The notes below the pieces were generated by a model. That model was given only the letters and a program-made list of their open reading frames with translations. It was not told the origin of the DNA and ran no database searches. This document shows positions 53,701-64,000 of a stretch of 64,000 nucleotides of DNA, one piece after another. The DNA is from Auanema rhodensis (Eukaryota; Nematoda; Chromadorea; Rhabditida; Rhabditidae). The DNA lies in the NCBI GenBank assembly GCA_964057225.1, contig OZ059896.1, forward strand, positions 12,880,501-12,944,500, in the 5' to 3' direction. Made by a program: the position numbers and the translations under genes. Each line of letters starts with the position of its first letter. The stretch's first letter is position 1.

Positions 53701-55959
53701 TAAAGTTCAAAGTCATGGTTATCATGTATCAATAAAAATTTGTTATTAGACTAATATAGACATGAGGAATCTAATTTCGAAAATCGCATCTCTTTATCTT
53801 TAACGGGAAGCGAGTTACATACCATGTGCACATCACGTGTACAATTAATTAGCATAAATTAAAGTTCACGTAAACTTCAAAGTCCTGGTTACCATGCACC
53901 AATATCAATAAAACTTTGTTCTCAGACTAATATGGACATGGGTAATCTAATTTTGAGAACTGCATTTCTTTATTTTTCACGGGAAGCGAGTTACATACCA
54001 TGTGCACATCACGTGTACAATTAATTAGCATAAATTAAAGTTCACGTAAAGTTCAAAGTCATGGTTATCATGTATCAATAAAAATTTGTTATTAGACTAA
54101 TATAGACATGGGTAATCTAATTTTGAAAACCGCATTTCTTTATCTTTCACGGGAAGCGAGTTACATACCATGTGCACATCACGTGTACAATTAATTAGCA
54201 TAAATTAAAGTTCACGTAAAATTCAAAGTCATGGTTACCATGCACCAATATCAATAAAAATTTGTTCTTAGATTAATATGGACATGGGTAATCTAATTTT
54301 GAGAACCGCATTTCTTTATCTTTCACGGGAAGCGAGTTACATACCATGTGCACATCACGTGTACAATTAATTAGCATAAATTAAAGTTCACGTAAAATTC
54401 AAAGTCATGGTTACCATGCACCAATATCAATAAAAATTTCTTATTAGGCTAAAATGGACATGAGGAATCTAATTTTGAAAACCGCATTTCTTTATCTTTC
54501 ACGGGAAGCGAGTTACATACCATGTGCACATCACGTGTACAATTAATTAGCATAAATTAAAGTTCACGTTAATTTCAAAGTCATGGTTACCATGCACCAA
54601 TATCAATAAAATTTTGTTCTTAGACTAATATAGACATGAGGAATCTAACTTTGAAAATCGCATCTCTTTATCTTTAACGGGAAGCGAGTTACATACGATG
54701 TGCACATCACGTGTACAATTAATTAGCATAAATTAAAGTTCACGTTAATTTCAAAGTCATGGTTACCATGCACCAATATCAATAAAATTTTGTTCTTAGA
54801 CTAATATGGACATGGGTAATCTAATTTTGAAAACCGCATTTCTTTATCTTTCACGGGAAGCGAGTTACATACCATGTGCACATCACGTGTACAATTAATT
54901 AGCATAAATTAAAGTTTACGTTAATTTCAAAGTCATATTACCATGCACCAATATCAATAAAACTTTGTTCTCAGACTAATATGGACATGGGTAATCTAAT
55001 TTTGAAAACCGCATTTCTTTATCTTTCACGGGAAGCGAGTTACATACCATGTGCACATCACGTGTACAATTAATTAGCATAAATTAAAGTTCACGTAAAG
55101 TTCAAAGTCATGGTTATCATGTATCAATAAAAATTTGTTATTAGACTAATATAGACATGAGGAATCTAATTTCGAAAATCGCATCTCTTTATCTTTAACG
55201 GGAAGCGAGTTACATACCATGTGCACATCACGTGTACAATTAATTAGCATAAATTAAAGTTCACGTAAACTTCAAAGTCCTGGTTACCATGCACCAATAT
55301 CAATAAAACTTTGTTCTCAGACTAATATGGACATGGGTAATCTAATTTTGAGAACTGCATTTCTTTATTTTTCACGGGAAGCGAGTTACATACCATGTGC
55401 ACATCACGTGTACAATTAATTAGCATAAATTAAAGTTCACGTAAAGTTCAAAGTCATGGTTACCATGTAACAATAAAAATTTGTTATTAGACTAATATAG
55501 ACATGAGGAATCTAATTTCGAAAATCGCATCTCTTTATCTTTCACGGGAAGCGAGTTACATACCATGTGCACATCACGTGTACAATTAATTAGCATAAAT
55601 TAAAGTTCACGTAAAATTCAAAGTCATGGTTACCATGCACCAATATCAATAAAAATTTGTTCTTAGACTAATATGGACATGGGTAATCTAATTTTGAAAA
55701 CCGCATCTCTTTATCTTTAACGGGAAGCGAGTTACATACCATGTGCACATCACGTGTACAATTAATTAGCATAAATTAAAGTTCACGTTAATTTCAAAGT
55801 CATGGTTACCATGCACCAATATCAATAAAAATTTGTTCTTAGATTAATATGGACATGGGTAATCTAATTTTGAAAACCGCATTTCTTTATCTTTCACGGG
55901 AAGCGAGTTACATACCATGTGCACATCACGTGTACAATTAATTAGCATAAATTAAAGTT
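53701..55959 (+). repeat. Shifted third copy of the 8-mer and flanking units
   Basis: TAAAATTCAAAG (54393) and ACGATG (54695) lie 1395 bp after their equivalents in the preceding copy, so one exchange has changed the unit composition by 12 bp (two additional 170-bp units). It contains the TTATCATGTATC, TTTCGAAAATCGC and GAACTGC units seen at 46.5-46.8 kb and, near 55470, an ATGTAACAATAAA variant. Confidence 0.8.
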
Positions 55960-58583
55960 CACGTAAACTTCAAAGTCATGGTTACCATGCACCAATATCA
56001 ATAAAAATTTCTTATTAGGCTAAAATGGACATGAGGAATCTAATTTTGAGAACCGCATTTCTTTATCTTTCACGGGAAGCGAGTTACATACCATGTGCAC
56101 ATCACGTGTACAATTAATTAGCATAAATTAAAGTTCACGTAAATTTCAAAGTCATGGTTACCATGCACCAATATCAATAAAATTTTGTTTTTAGACTAAT
56201 ATGGACATGGGTAATCTAATTTTGAAAACCGCATCTCTTTATCTTTAACGGGAAGCGAGTTACATACCATGTGCACATCACGTGTACAATTAATTAGCAT
56301 AAATTAAAGTTCACGTTAATTTCAAAGTCATGGTTACCATGCACCAATATCAATAAAAATTTGTTCTTAGATTAATATGGACATGGGTAATCTAATTTTG
56401 AAAACCGCATTTCTTTATCTTTCACGGGAAGCGAGTTACATACCATGTGCACATCACGTGTACAATTAATTAGCATAAATTAAAGTTCACGTTAATTTCA
56501 AAGTCATGGTTACCATGCACCAATATCAATAAAAATTTGTTCTTAGATTAATATGGACATGGGTAATCTAATTTTGAGAACCGCATTTCTTTATCTTTCA
56601 CGGGAAGCGAGTTACATACCATGTGCACATCACGTGTACAATTAATTAGCATAAATTAAAGTTCACGTAAAGTTCAAAGTCATGGTTACCATGTATCAAT
56701 AAAAATTTGTTATTAGACTAATATAGACATGAGGAATCTAATTTTGAAAATCGCATCTCTTAATCTTTAACGGGAAGCGAGTTACATACCATGTGCACAT
56801 CACGTGTACAATTAATTAGCATAAATTAAAGTTCACGTAAAGTTCAAAGTCATGGTTACCATGCACCAATATCAATAAAAATTTCTTATTAGGCTAAAAT
56901 GGACATGAGGAATCTAATTTTGAGAACCGCATTTCTTTATCTTTCACGGGAAGCGAGTTACATACCATGTGCACATCACGTGTACAATTAATTAGCATAA
57001 ATTAAAGTTCACGTAAATTTCAAAGTCATGGTTACCATTCACCAATATCAATAAAAATTTGTTTTTAGACTAATATGGACATGGGTAATCTAATTTTGAA
57101 AACCGCATTTCTTTATCTTTCACGGGAAGCGAGTTATATACCATGTGCACATTACGTGTACATTCAATTAGCATAAATTAAAGTTCACGTAAATTTCAAA
57201 GTTATGATTACCATGAACCAATTTCGATTAAAATTTGTTCTTAGATTAATATGGACATGGGTAATCTAATTTTGAGAACCGCATTTCTTTATCTTTCACG
57301 GGAAGCGAGTTACATACCATGTGCACATCACGTGTACAATTATTTAGCATAAATTAAAGTTCACGTAAAATTAAAAGTCATGGTTACCATGCACCAATAT
57401 CAATAAAAATTTCTTATTAGGCTAAAATGGACATGAGGAATCTAATTTTGAGAACCGCATTTCTTTATCTTTCACGGGAAGCGAGTTACATACCATGTGC
57501 ACATCACGTGTACAATTAATTAGCATAAATTAAAGTTCACGTAAATTTCAAAGTCATGGTTACCATTCACCAATATCAATAAAAATTTGTTTTTAGACTA
57601 ATATGGACATGGGTAATCTAATTTTGAAAACCGCATCTCTTTATCTTTAACGGGAAGCGAGTTACATACCATGTGCACATCACGTGTACAATTAATTAGC
57701 ATAAATTAAAGTTCACGTTAATTTCAAAGTCATGGTTACCATGCACCAATATCAATAAAAATTTGTTCTTAGATTAATATGGACATGGGTAATCTAATTT
57801 TGAAAACCGCATTTCTTTATCTTTCACGGGAAGCGAGTTACATACCATGTGCACATCACGTGTACAATTAATTAGCATAAATTAAAGTTCACGTTAATTT
57901 CAAAGTCATGGTTACCATGCACCAATATCAATAAAAATTTGTTCTTAGATTAATATGGACATGGGTAATCTAATTTTGAGAACCGCATTTCTTTATCTTT
58001 CACGGGAAGCGAGTTACATACCATGTGCACATCACGTGTACAATTAATTAGCATAAATTAAAGTTCACGTAAATTTCAAAGTCATGGTTACCATGTATCA
58101 ATGAAAATTTGTTATTAGACTAATATAGACATGAGGAATCTAACTTTGAAAATCGCATCTCTTTATCTTTAACGGGAAGCGAGTTACATACGATGTGCAC
58201 ATCACGTGTACAATTAATTAGCATAAATTAAAGTTCACGTTAATTTCAAAGTCATGGTTATCATGCACCAATATCAATAAAATTTTGTTCTTAGACTAAT
58301 ATGGACATGGGTAATCTAATTTCGAAAACCGCATTTCTTTATCTTTCACGGGAAGCGAGTTACATACCATGTGCACATCACGTGTACAATTAATTAGCAT
58401 AAATTAAAGTTTACGTTAATTTCAAAGTCATATTACCATGCACCAATATCAATAAAACTTTGTTCTCAGACTAATATGGACATGGGTAATCTAATTTTGA
58501 AAACCGCATTTCTTTATCTTTCACGGGAAGCGAGTTACATACCATGTGCACATCACGTGTACAATTAATTAGCATAAATTAAA
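55960..58583 (+). repeat. 2.6-kb segment duplicated at 61231-63854, copy 1
   Basis: TTATATACCATG (57135 and 62406), CTCTTAATCTTT (about 56757 and 62028) and ACGATG (58190 and 63461) are all 5271 bp apart. Scattered single-base differences are visible, for example ATGAAAATTTG at about 58100 here against AATAAAAATTTG downstream, and GGTTATCATGC at about 58256 against GGTTACCATGC. Confidence 0.85.
57087..57262 (+). repeat. Left-domain-type monomer in the right domain
   Basis: This unit has GAGTTATATACC, CACATTACGTGTACATTCAATT, GTTATGATTACCATGAACC and TTTCGATTAAAA, a set otherwise confined to the first 29 kb, for example 9299-9400. Its last part, TTGTTCTTAGATTAATATGGACATGGGT, is right-domain type. 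It is therefore a chimera and looks like gene conversion or exchange between distant parts of the array. An identical-looking copy is at 62358-62533, carried by the 5271-bp duplication. Confidence 0.85.
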
Positions 58584-59889
58584 GTTCACGTAAAGTTCAA
58601 AGTCATGGTTACCATGTAACAATAAAAATTTGTTATTAGACTAATATAAACATAAGGAATCTAATTTTGAAAATCGCATCTCTTTATCTTTAACGGGAAG
58701 CGAGTTACATACCATGTGCACATCACGTGTACAATTAATTAGCATAAATTAAAGTTCACGTAAAGTTCAAAGTCATGGTTACCATGCACCAATATCAATA
58801 AAATTTTGTCCTTAGACTAATATGGACATGGGTAATCTAATTTTGAAAACCGCATTTCTTTATCTTTCACGGGAAGCGAGTTACATACCATGTGCACATC
58901 ACGTGTACAATTAATTAGCATAAATTAAAGTTCACGTAAAATTCAAAGTCATGGTTACCATGCACCAATATCAATAAAAATTTCTTATTAGGCTAAAATG
59001 GACATGAGGAATCTAATTTTGAAAACCGCATTTCTTTATCTTTCACGGGAAGCGAGTTACATACCATGTGCACATCACGTGTACAATTAATTAGCATAAA
59101 TTAAAGTTCACGTAAAATTCAAAGTCATGGTTACCATGCACCAATATCAATAAAAATTTGTTCTTAGACTAATATGGACATGGGTAATCTAATTTTGAAA
59201 ACCGCATCTCTTTATCTTTAACGGGAAGCGAGTTACATACCATGTGCACATCACGTGTACAATTAATTAGCATAAATTAAAGTTCACGTTAATTTCAAAG
59301 TCATGGTTACCATGCACCAATATCAATAAAAATTTGTTCTTAGATTAATATGGACATGGGTAATCTAATTTTGAAAACCGCATTTCTTTATCTTTCACGG
59401 GAAGCGAGTTACATACCATGTGCACATCACGTGTACAATTAATTAGCATAAATTAAAGTTCACGTAAATTTCAAAGTCATGGTTACCATTCACCAATATC
59501 AATAAAAATTTGTTTTTAGACTAATATGGACATGGGTAATCTAATTTTGAAAACCGCATCTCTTTATCTTTAACGGGAAGCGAGTTACATACCATGTGCA
59601 CATCACGTGTACAATTAATTAGCATAAATTAAAGTTCACGTTAATTTCAAAGTCATGGTTACCATGCACCAATATCAATAAAAATTTGTTCTTAGATTAA
59701 TATGGACATGGGTAATCTAATTTTGAAAATCGCATTTCTTTATTATTCCATTTTCTTTATCTTTAACGGGTTACATACCATGTGCACATCACGTGTACAA
59801 TTAATTAGCATAAATTAAAGTTCACGTAAAGTTCAAAGTCATGGTTACCATGCACCAATATCAATAAAATTTTGTCCTTAGACTAATAT
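58584..59889 (+). repeat. Satellite units before the 5-mer HOR
   Basis: About 7.5 units, including AACATAAGG (58650) and TTTTGTCCTTAGAC units (58804 and 59872), plus most of the one rearranged monomer described separately. There is no gene. Confidence 0.8.
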
Positions 59890-59899
59890 GGACATGGGT
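59714..59899 (+). repeat. 186-bp rearranged monomer lacking the motif core
   Basis: This is the only monomer I found with a complex rearrangement. After CATTTCTTTAT it has about 17 extra bases (TATTCCATTTTCTTTAT), part of which re-duplicates the TTTCTTTAT stretch. It then continues CTTTAACGGG and skips AAGCGAG before TTACATACC. The net change is +10 bp. The deletion removes the second half of the CENP-B-box-like motif, leaving this unit without it. The matching 5271-bp duplication does not include this unit. Confidence 0.9.
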
Positions 59900-61760
59900 A
59901 ATCTAATTTTGAAAACCGCATTTCTTTATCTTTCACGGGAAGCGAGTTACATACCATGTGCACATCACGTGTACAATTAATTAGCATAAATTAAAGTTCA
60001 CGTAAAATTCAAAGTCATGGTTACCATGCACCAATATCAATAAAAATTTCTTATTAGGCTAAAATGGACCTGAGGAATCTAATTTTGAAAACCGCATTTC
60101 TTTATCTTTCACGGGAAGCGAGTTACATATCATGTGCACATCACGTGTACAATTAATTAGCATAAATTAAAGTTCACGTAAAATTCAAAGTCATGGTTAC
60201 CATGCACCAATATCAATAAAAATTTGTTCTTAGACTAATATGGACATGGGTAATCTAATTTTGAAAACCGCATCTCTTTATCTTTAACGGGAAGCGAGTT
60301 ACATACCATGTGCACATCACGTGTACAATTAATTAGCATAAATTAAAGTTCACGTAAACTTCAAAGTCATGGTTACCATGCACCAATATCAATAAAAATT
60401 TCTTATTAGGCTAAAATGGACATGAGGAATCTAATTTTGAGAACCGCATTTCTTTATCTTTCACGGGAAGCGAGTTACATACCATGTGCACATCACGTGT
60501 ACAATTAATTAGCATAAATTAAAGTTCACGTAAATTTCAAAGTCATGGTGACCATGCACCAATATCAATAAAATTTTGTTTTTAGACTAATATGGACATG
60601 GGTAATCTAATTTTGAAAACCGCATCTCTTTATCTTTAACGGGAAGCGAGTTACATACCATGTGCACATCACGTGTACAATTAATTAGCATAAATTGAAG
60701 TTCACGTTAATTTCAAAGTCATGGTTACCATGCACCAATATCAATAAAAATTTGTTCTTAGATTAATATGGACATGGGTAATCTAATTTTGAAAACCGCA
60801 TTTCTTTATCTTTCACGGGAAGCGAGTTACATACCATGTGCACATCACGTGTACAATTAATTAGCATAAATTAAAGTTCACGTAAAATTCAAAGTCATGG
60901 TTACCATGCACCAATATCAATAAAAATTTCTTATTAGGCTAAAATGGACCTGAGGAATCTAATTTTGAAAACCGCATTTCTTTATCTTTCACGGGAAGCG
61001 AGTTACATACCATGTGCACATCACGTGTACAATTAATTAGCATAAATTAAAGTTCACGTAAAATTCAAAGTCATGGTTACCATGCACCAATATCAATAAA
61101 AATTTGTTCTTAGACTAATATGGACATGGGTAATCTAATTTTGAAAACCGCATCTCTTTATCTTTAACGGGAAGCGAGTTACATACCATGTGCACATCAC
61201 GTGTACAATTAATTAGCATAAATTAAAGTTCACGTAAACTTCAAAGTCATGGTTACCATGCACCAATATCAATAAAAATTTCTTATTAGGCTAAAATGGA
61301 CATGAGGAATCTAATTTTGAGAACCGCATTTCTTTATCTTTCACGGGAAGCGAGTTACATACCATGTGCACATCACGTGTACAATTAATTAGCATAAATT
61401 AAAGTTCACGTAAATTTCAAAGTCATGGTGACCATGCACCAATATCAATAAAATTTTGTTTTTAGACTAATATGGACATGGGTAATCTAATTTTGAAAAC
61501 CGCATCTCTTTATCTTTAACGGGAAGCGAGTTACATACCATGTGCACATCACGTGTACAATTAATTAGCATAAATTGAAGTTCACGTTAATTTCAAAGTC
61601 ATGGTTACCATGCACCAATATCAATAAAAATTTGTTCTTAGATTAATATGGACATGGGTAATCTAATTTTGAAAACCGCATTTCTTTATCTTTCACGGGA
61701 AGCGAGTTACATACCATGTGCACATCACGTGTACAATTAATTAGCATAAATTAAAGTTCA
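59890..61760 (+). repeat. 880-bp 5-mer HOR, two copies
   Basis: GGACCTGAGG (60066 and 60946), CATGGTGACCATG (GTCATGGTGA lines 60541 and 61421) and TAAATTGAAG (60691 and 61571) are each 880 bp apart, exactly five 176-bp units. The order of the 17-bp motif forms is C, C, A, C, A. The copies are almost identical; one difference is ACATATCATGTG at about 60126 against ACATACCATGTG at 61006. It ends near 61760. Confidence 0.9.
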
Positions 61761-63854
61761 CGTTAATTTCAAAGTCATGGTTACCATGCACCAATATCAA
61801 TAAAAATTTGTTCTTAGATTAATATGGACATGGGTAATCTAATTTTGAGAACCGCATTTCTTTATCTTTCACGGGAAGCGAGTTACATACCATGTGCACA
61901 TCACGTGTACAATTAATTAGCATAAATTAAAGTTCACGTAAAGTTCAAAGTCATGGTTACCATGTATCAATAAAAATTTGTTATTAGACTAATATAGACA
62001 TGAGGAATCTAATTTTGAAAATCGCATCTCTTAATCTTTAACGGGAAGCGAGTTACATACCATGTGCACATCACGTGTACAATTAATTAGCATAAATTAA
62101 AGTTCACGTAAAGTTCAAAGTCATGGTTACCATGCACCAATATCAATAAAAATTTCTTATTAGGCTAAAATGGACATGAGGAATCTAATTTTGAGAACCT
62201 CATTTCTTTATCTTTCACGGGAAGCGAGTTACATACCATGTGCACATCACGTGTACAATTAATTAGCATAAATTAAAGTTCACGTAAATTTCAAAGTCAT
62301 GGTTACCATTCACCAATATCAATAAAAATTTGTTTTTAGACTAATATGGACATGGGTAATCTAATTTTGAAAACCGCATTTCTTTATCTTTCACGGGAAG
62401 CGAGTTATATACCATGTGCACATTACGTGTACATTCAATTAGCATAAATTAAAGTTCACGTAAATTTCAAAGTTATGATTACCATGAACCAATTTCGATT
62501 AAAATTTGTTCTTAGATTAATATGGACATGGGTAATCTAATTTTGAGAACCGCATTTCTTTATCTTTCACGGGAAGCGAGTTACATACCATGTGCACATC
62601 ACGTGTACAATTATTTAGCATAAATTAAAGTTCACGTAAAATTAAAAGTCATGGTTACCATGCACCAATATCAATAAAAATTTCTTATTAGGCTAAAATG
62701 GACATGAGGAATCTAATTTTGAGAACCGCATTTCTTTATCTTTCACGGGAAGCGAGTTACATACCATGTGCACATCACGTGTACAATTAATTAGCATAAA
62801 TTAAAGTTCACGTAAATTTCAAAGTCATGGTTACCATTCACCAATATCAATAAAAATTTGTTTTTAGACTAATATGGACATGGGTAATCTAATTTTGAAA
62901 ACCGCATCTCTTTATCTTTAACGGGAAGCGAGTTACATACCATGTGCACATCACGTGTACAATTAATTAGCATAAATTAAAGTTCACGTTAATTTCAAAG
63001 TCATGGTTACCATGCACCAATATCAATAAAAATTTGTTCTTAGATTAACATGGACATGGGTAATCTAATTTTGAAAACCGCATTTCTTTATCTTTCACGG
63101 GAAGCGAGTTACATACCATGTGCACATCACGTGTACAATTAATTAGCATAAATTAAAGTTCACGTTAATTTCAAAGTCATGGTTACCATGCACCAATATC
63201 AATAAAAATTTGTTCTTAGATTAATATGGACATGGGTAATCTAATTTTGAGAACCGCATTTCTTTATCTTTCACGGGAAGCGAGTTACATACCATGTGCA
63301 CATCACGTGTACAATTAATTAGCATAAATTAAAGTTCACGTAAATTTCAAAGTCATGGTTACCATGTATCAATAAAAATTTGTTATTAGACTAATATAGA
63401 CATGAGGAATCTAACTTTGAAAATCGCATCTCTTTATCTTTAACGGGAAGCGAGTTACATACGATGTGCACATCACGTGTACAATTAATTAGCATAAATT
63501 AAAGTTCACGTTAATTTCAAAGTCATGGTTACCATGCACCAATATCAATAAAATTTTGTTCTTAGACTAATATGGACATGGGTAATCTAATTTTGAAAAC
63601 CGCATTTCTTTATCTTTCACGGGAAGCGAGTTACATACCATGTGCACATCACGTGTACAATTAATTAGCATAAATTAAAGTTTACGTTAATTTCAAAGTC
63701 ATATTACCATGCACCAATATCAATAAAACTTTGTTCTCAGACTAATATGGACATGGGTAATCTAATTTTGAAAACCGCATTTCTTTATCTTTCACGGGAA
63801 GCGAGTTACATACCATGTGCACATCACGTGTACAATTAATTAGCATAAATTAAA
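61231..63854 (+). repeat. 2.6-kb segment duplicated from 55960-58583, copy 2
   Basis: Second copy at 5271 bp, overlapping the end of the 5-mer HOR. It carries the chimeric left-type monomer (62358-62533). Private differences include GAACCTCATTTC at about 62195 and GATTAACATGG at about 63044. Confidence 0.85.
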
Positions 63855-64000
63855 GTTCACGTAAAATTCAAAGTCATGGTTACCATGCACCAATATCAAT
63901 AAAAATTTCTTATTAGGCTAAAATGGACATGAGGAATCTAATTTTGAAAACCGCATTTCTTTATCTTTCACGGGAAGCGAGTTACATACCATGTGCACAT
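63855..64000 (+). repeat. Trailing monomers, cut by the window end
   Basis: Ends inside a unit, at the palindrome GTGCACAT. The AAAATTCAAAG / TTAGGCT order matches the start of the 8-mer module at 51591, so the array clearly continues. Confidence 0.85.

Larger units (their letters stand above)
1..64000 (+). repeat. Satellite DNA array, 176-bp monomer, fills the window
   Basis: The window is a head-to-tail array of one monomer family. Starting each unit at AATCTAATTTTG, the first starts fall at 1, 171, 347, 517, 693, 868, 1044 and 1220, so unit lengths are 170, 176, 170, 176, 175, 176 and 176. The same register continues to base 64000, giving about 365 units with no inversion and no foreign insertion. 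A representative 176-bp unit has 56 G+C bases (32%) and five CpGs. The unit is close to a nucleosome repeat length. From general knowledge, arrays of this size, orientation and HOR structure are typical of eukaryotic centromeric or pericentromeric heterochromatin. That assignment is inference, and I do not recognise the family. Both ends are cut by the window, so the array is longer than 64 kb. Confidence 0.98.

Noticed and set aside
1-64000. CRISPR array
   Set aside because: The spacing is regular, but there are no unique spacers: the whole 176-bp unit is repeated, far longer than CRISPR repeats, and no cas genes are present.
1-64000. Transposon, LTR or viral insertion inside the array
   Set aside because: The monomer register never breaks. 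The only non-monomer bases are about 17 bp at 59745, too short and too similar to adjacent sequence to be an element.
1-64000. Identification as a known satellite such as alpha satellite or the Arabidopsis 180-bp repeat
   Set aside because: Apart from the box-like motif the monomer does not resemble these families as I know them. A database search with the 176-bp consensus would settle it.
1-64000. Telomeric or rDNA-associated repeat
   Set aside because: There are no short telomeric-type runs and no rRNA-like conserved blocks; the unit is uniformly AT-rich and nucleosome-sized.

Overview
The whole 64 kb window is one uninterrupted tandem array of an AT-rich satellite DNA. I find no gene, RNA gene, transposon, CRISPR array or unique-sequence island. 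The repeat unit is 176 bp, with common 170-bp and 175-bp length variants, all in the same orientation, and there are about 365 copies. The array runs off both ends of the window. A representative monomer is about 32% G+C and carries five CpGs, close to the 4.4 expected from its composition, so CpG is not depleted. A head-to-tail array of nucleosome-sized monomers organised into higher-order repeats (HORs) is the classic form of eukaryotic centromeric or pericentromeric heterochromatin. I do not recognise the family and cannot name the organism. The lack of CpG depletion mildly favours a genome with little satellite methylation, such as many invertebrates, but a plant or another lineage is not excluded.

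Layout: monomers differ from each other by linked diagnostic variants, and these show nested duplications. Bases 640-4137 hold two copies of a 1747-bp 10-mer HOR. Bases 5300-11925 hold two near-identical 3313-bp (19-mer) blocks. Bases 13748-16150 repeat with a 1038-bp (6-mer) period. Bases 16145-19500 largely repeat 11114-13770. Bases 18365-28448 hold three exact-length copies of a 2433-bp (14-mer) HOR and a longer fourth. A transition near 29-32 kb changes the monomer set: monomers reading ATAATGTGC or ATTACGTG dominate the left half, and monomers reading TTATTAGGCT or AAAATTAAAAG appear only in the right half. The right half has 1396-bp (8-mer), 1050-bp (6-mer), 1754-bp (10-mer), 1407/1395-bp (8-mer) and 880-bp (5-mer) local HORs, plus long duplications at distances of 5589, 5789 and 5271 bp.

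Inside each monomer two features stand out. The first is a nearly invariant 17-bp motif at monomer positions 32-48 (TTTCACGGGAAGCGAGT), which matches the mammalian CENP-B box at 12 of 17 positions and at 7 of its 9 essential bases. The second is a cluster of short palindromes (ATGTGCACAT, CACGTG, TGTACA and CATGGTTACCATG). These are the best candidates for a function, such as binding of a centromere protein or formation of non-B DNA. One monomer at 59714-59899 has lost the core of the 17-bp motif through an insertion/deletion.

HOR and duplication boundaries were placed by eye from diagnostic variants and are good to roughly 50 bp. Period lengths were computed from matched marker positions and are exact unless marked approximate.
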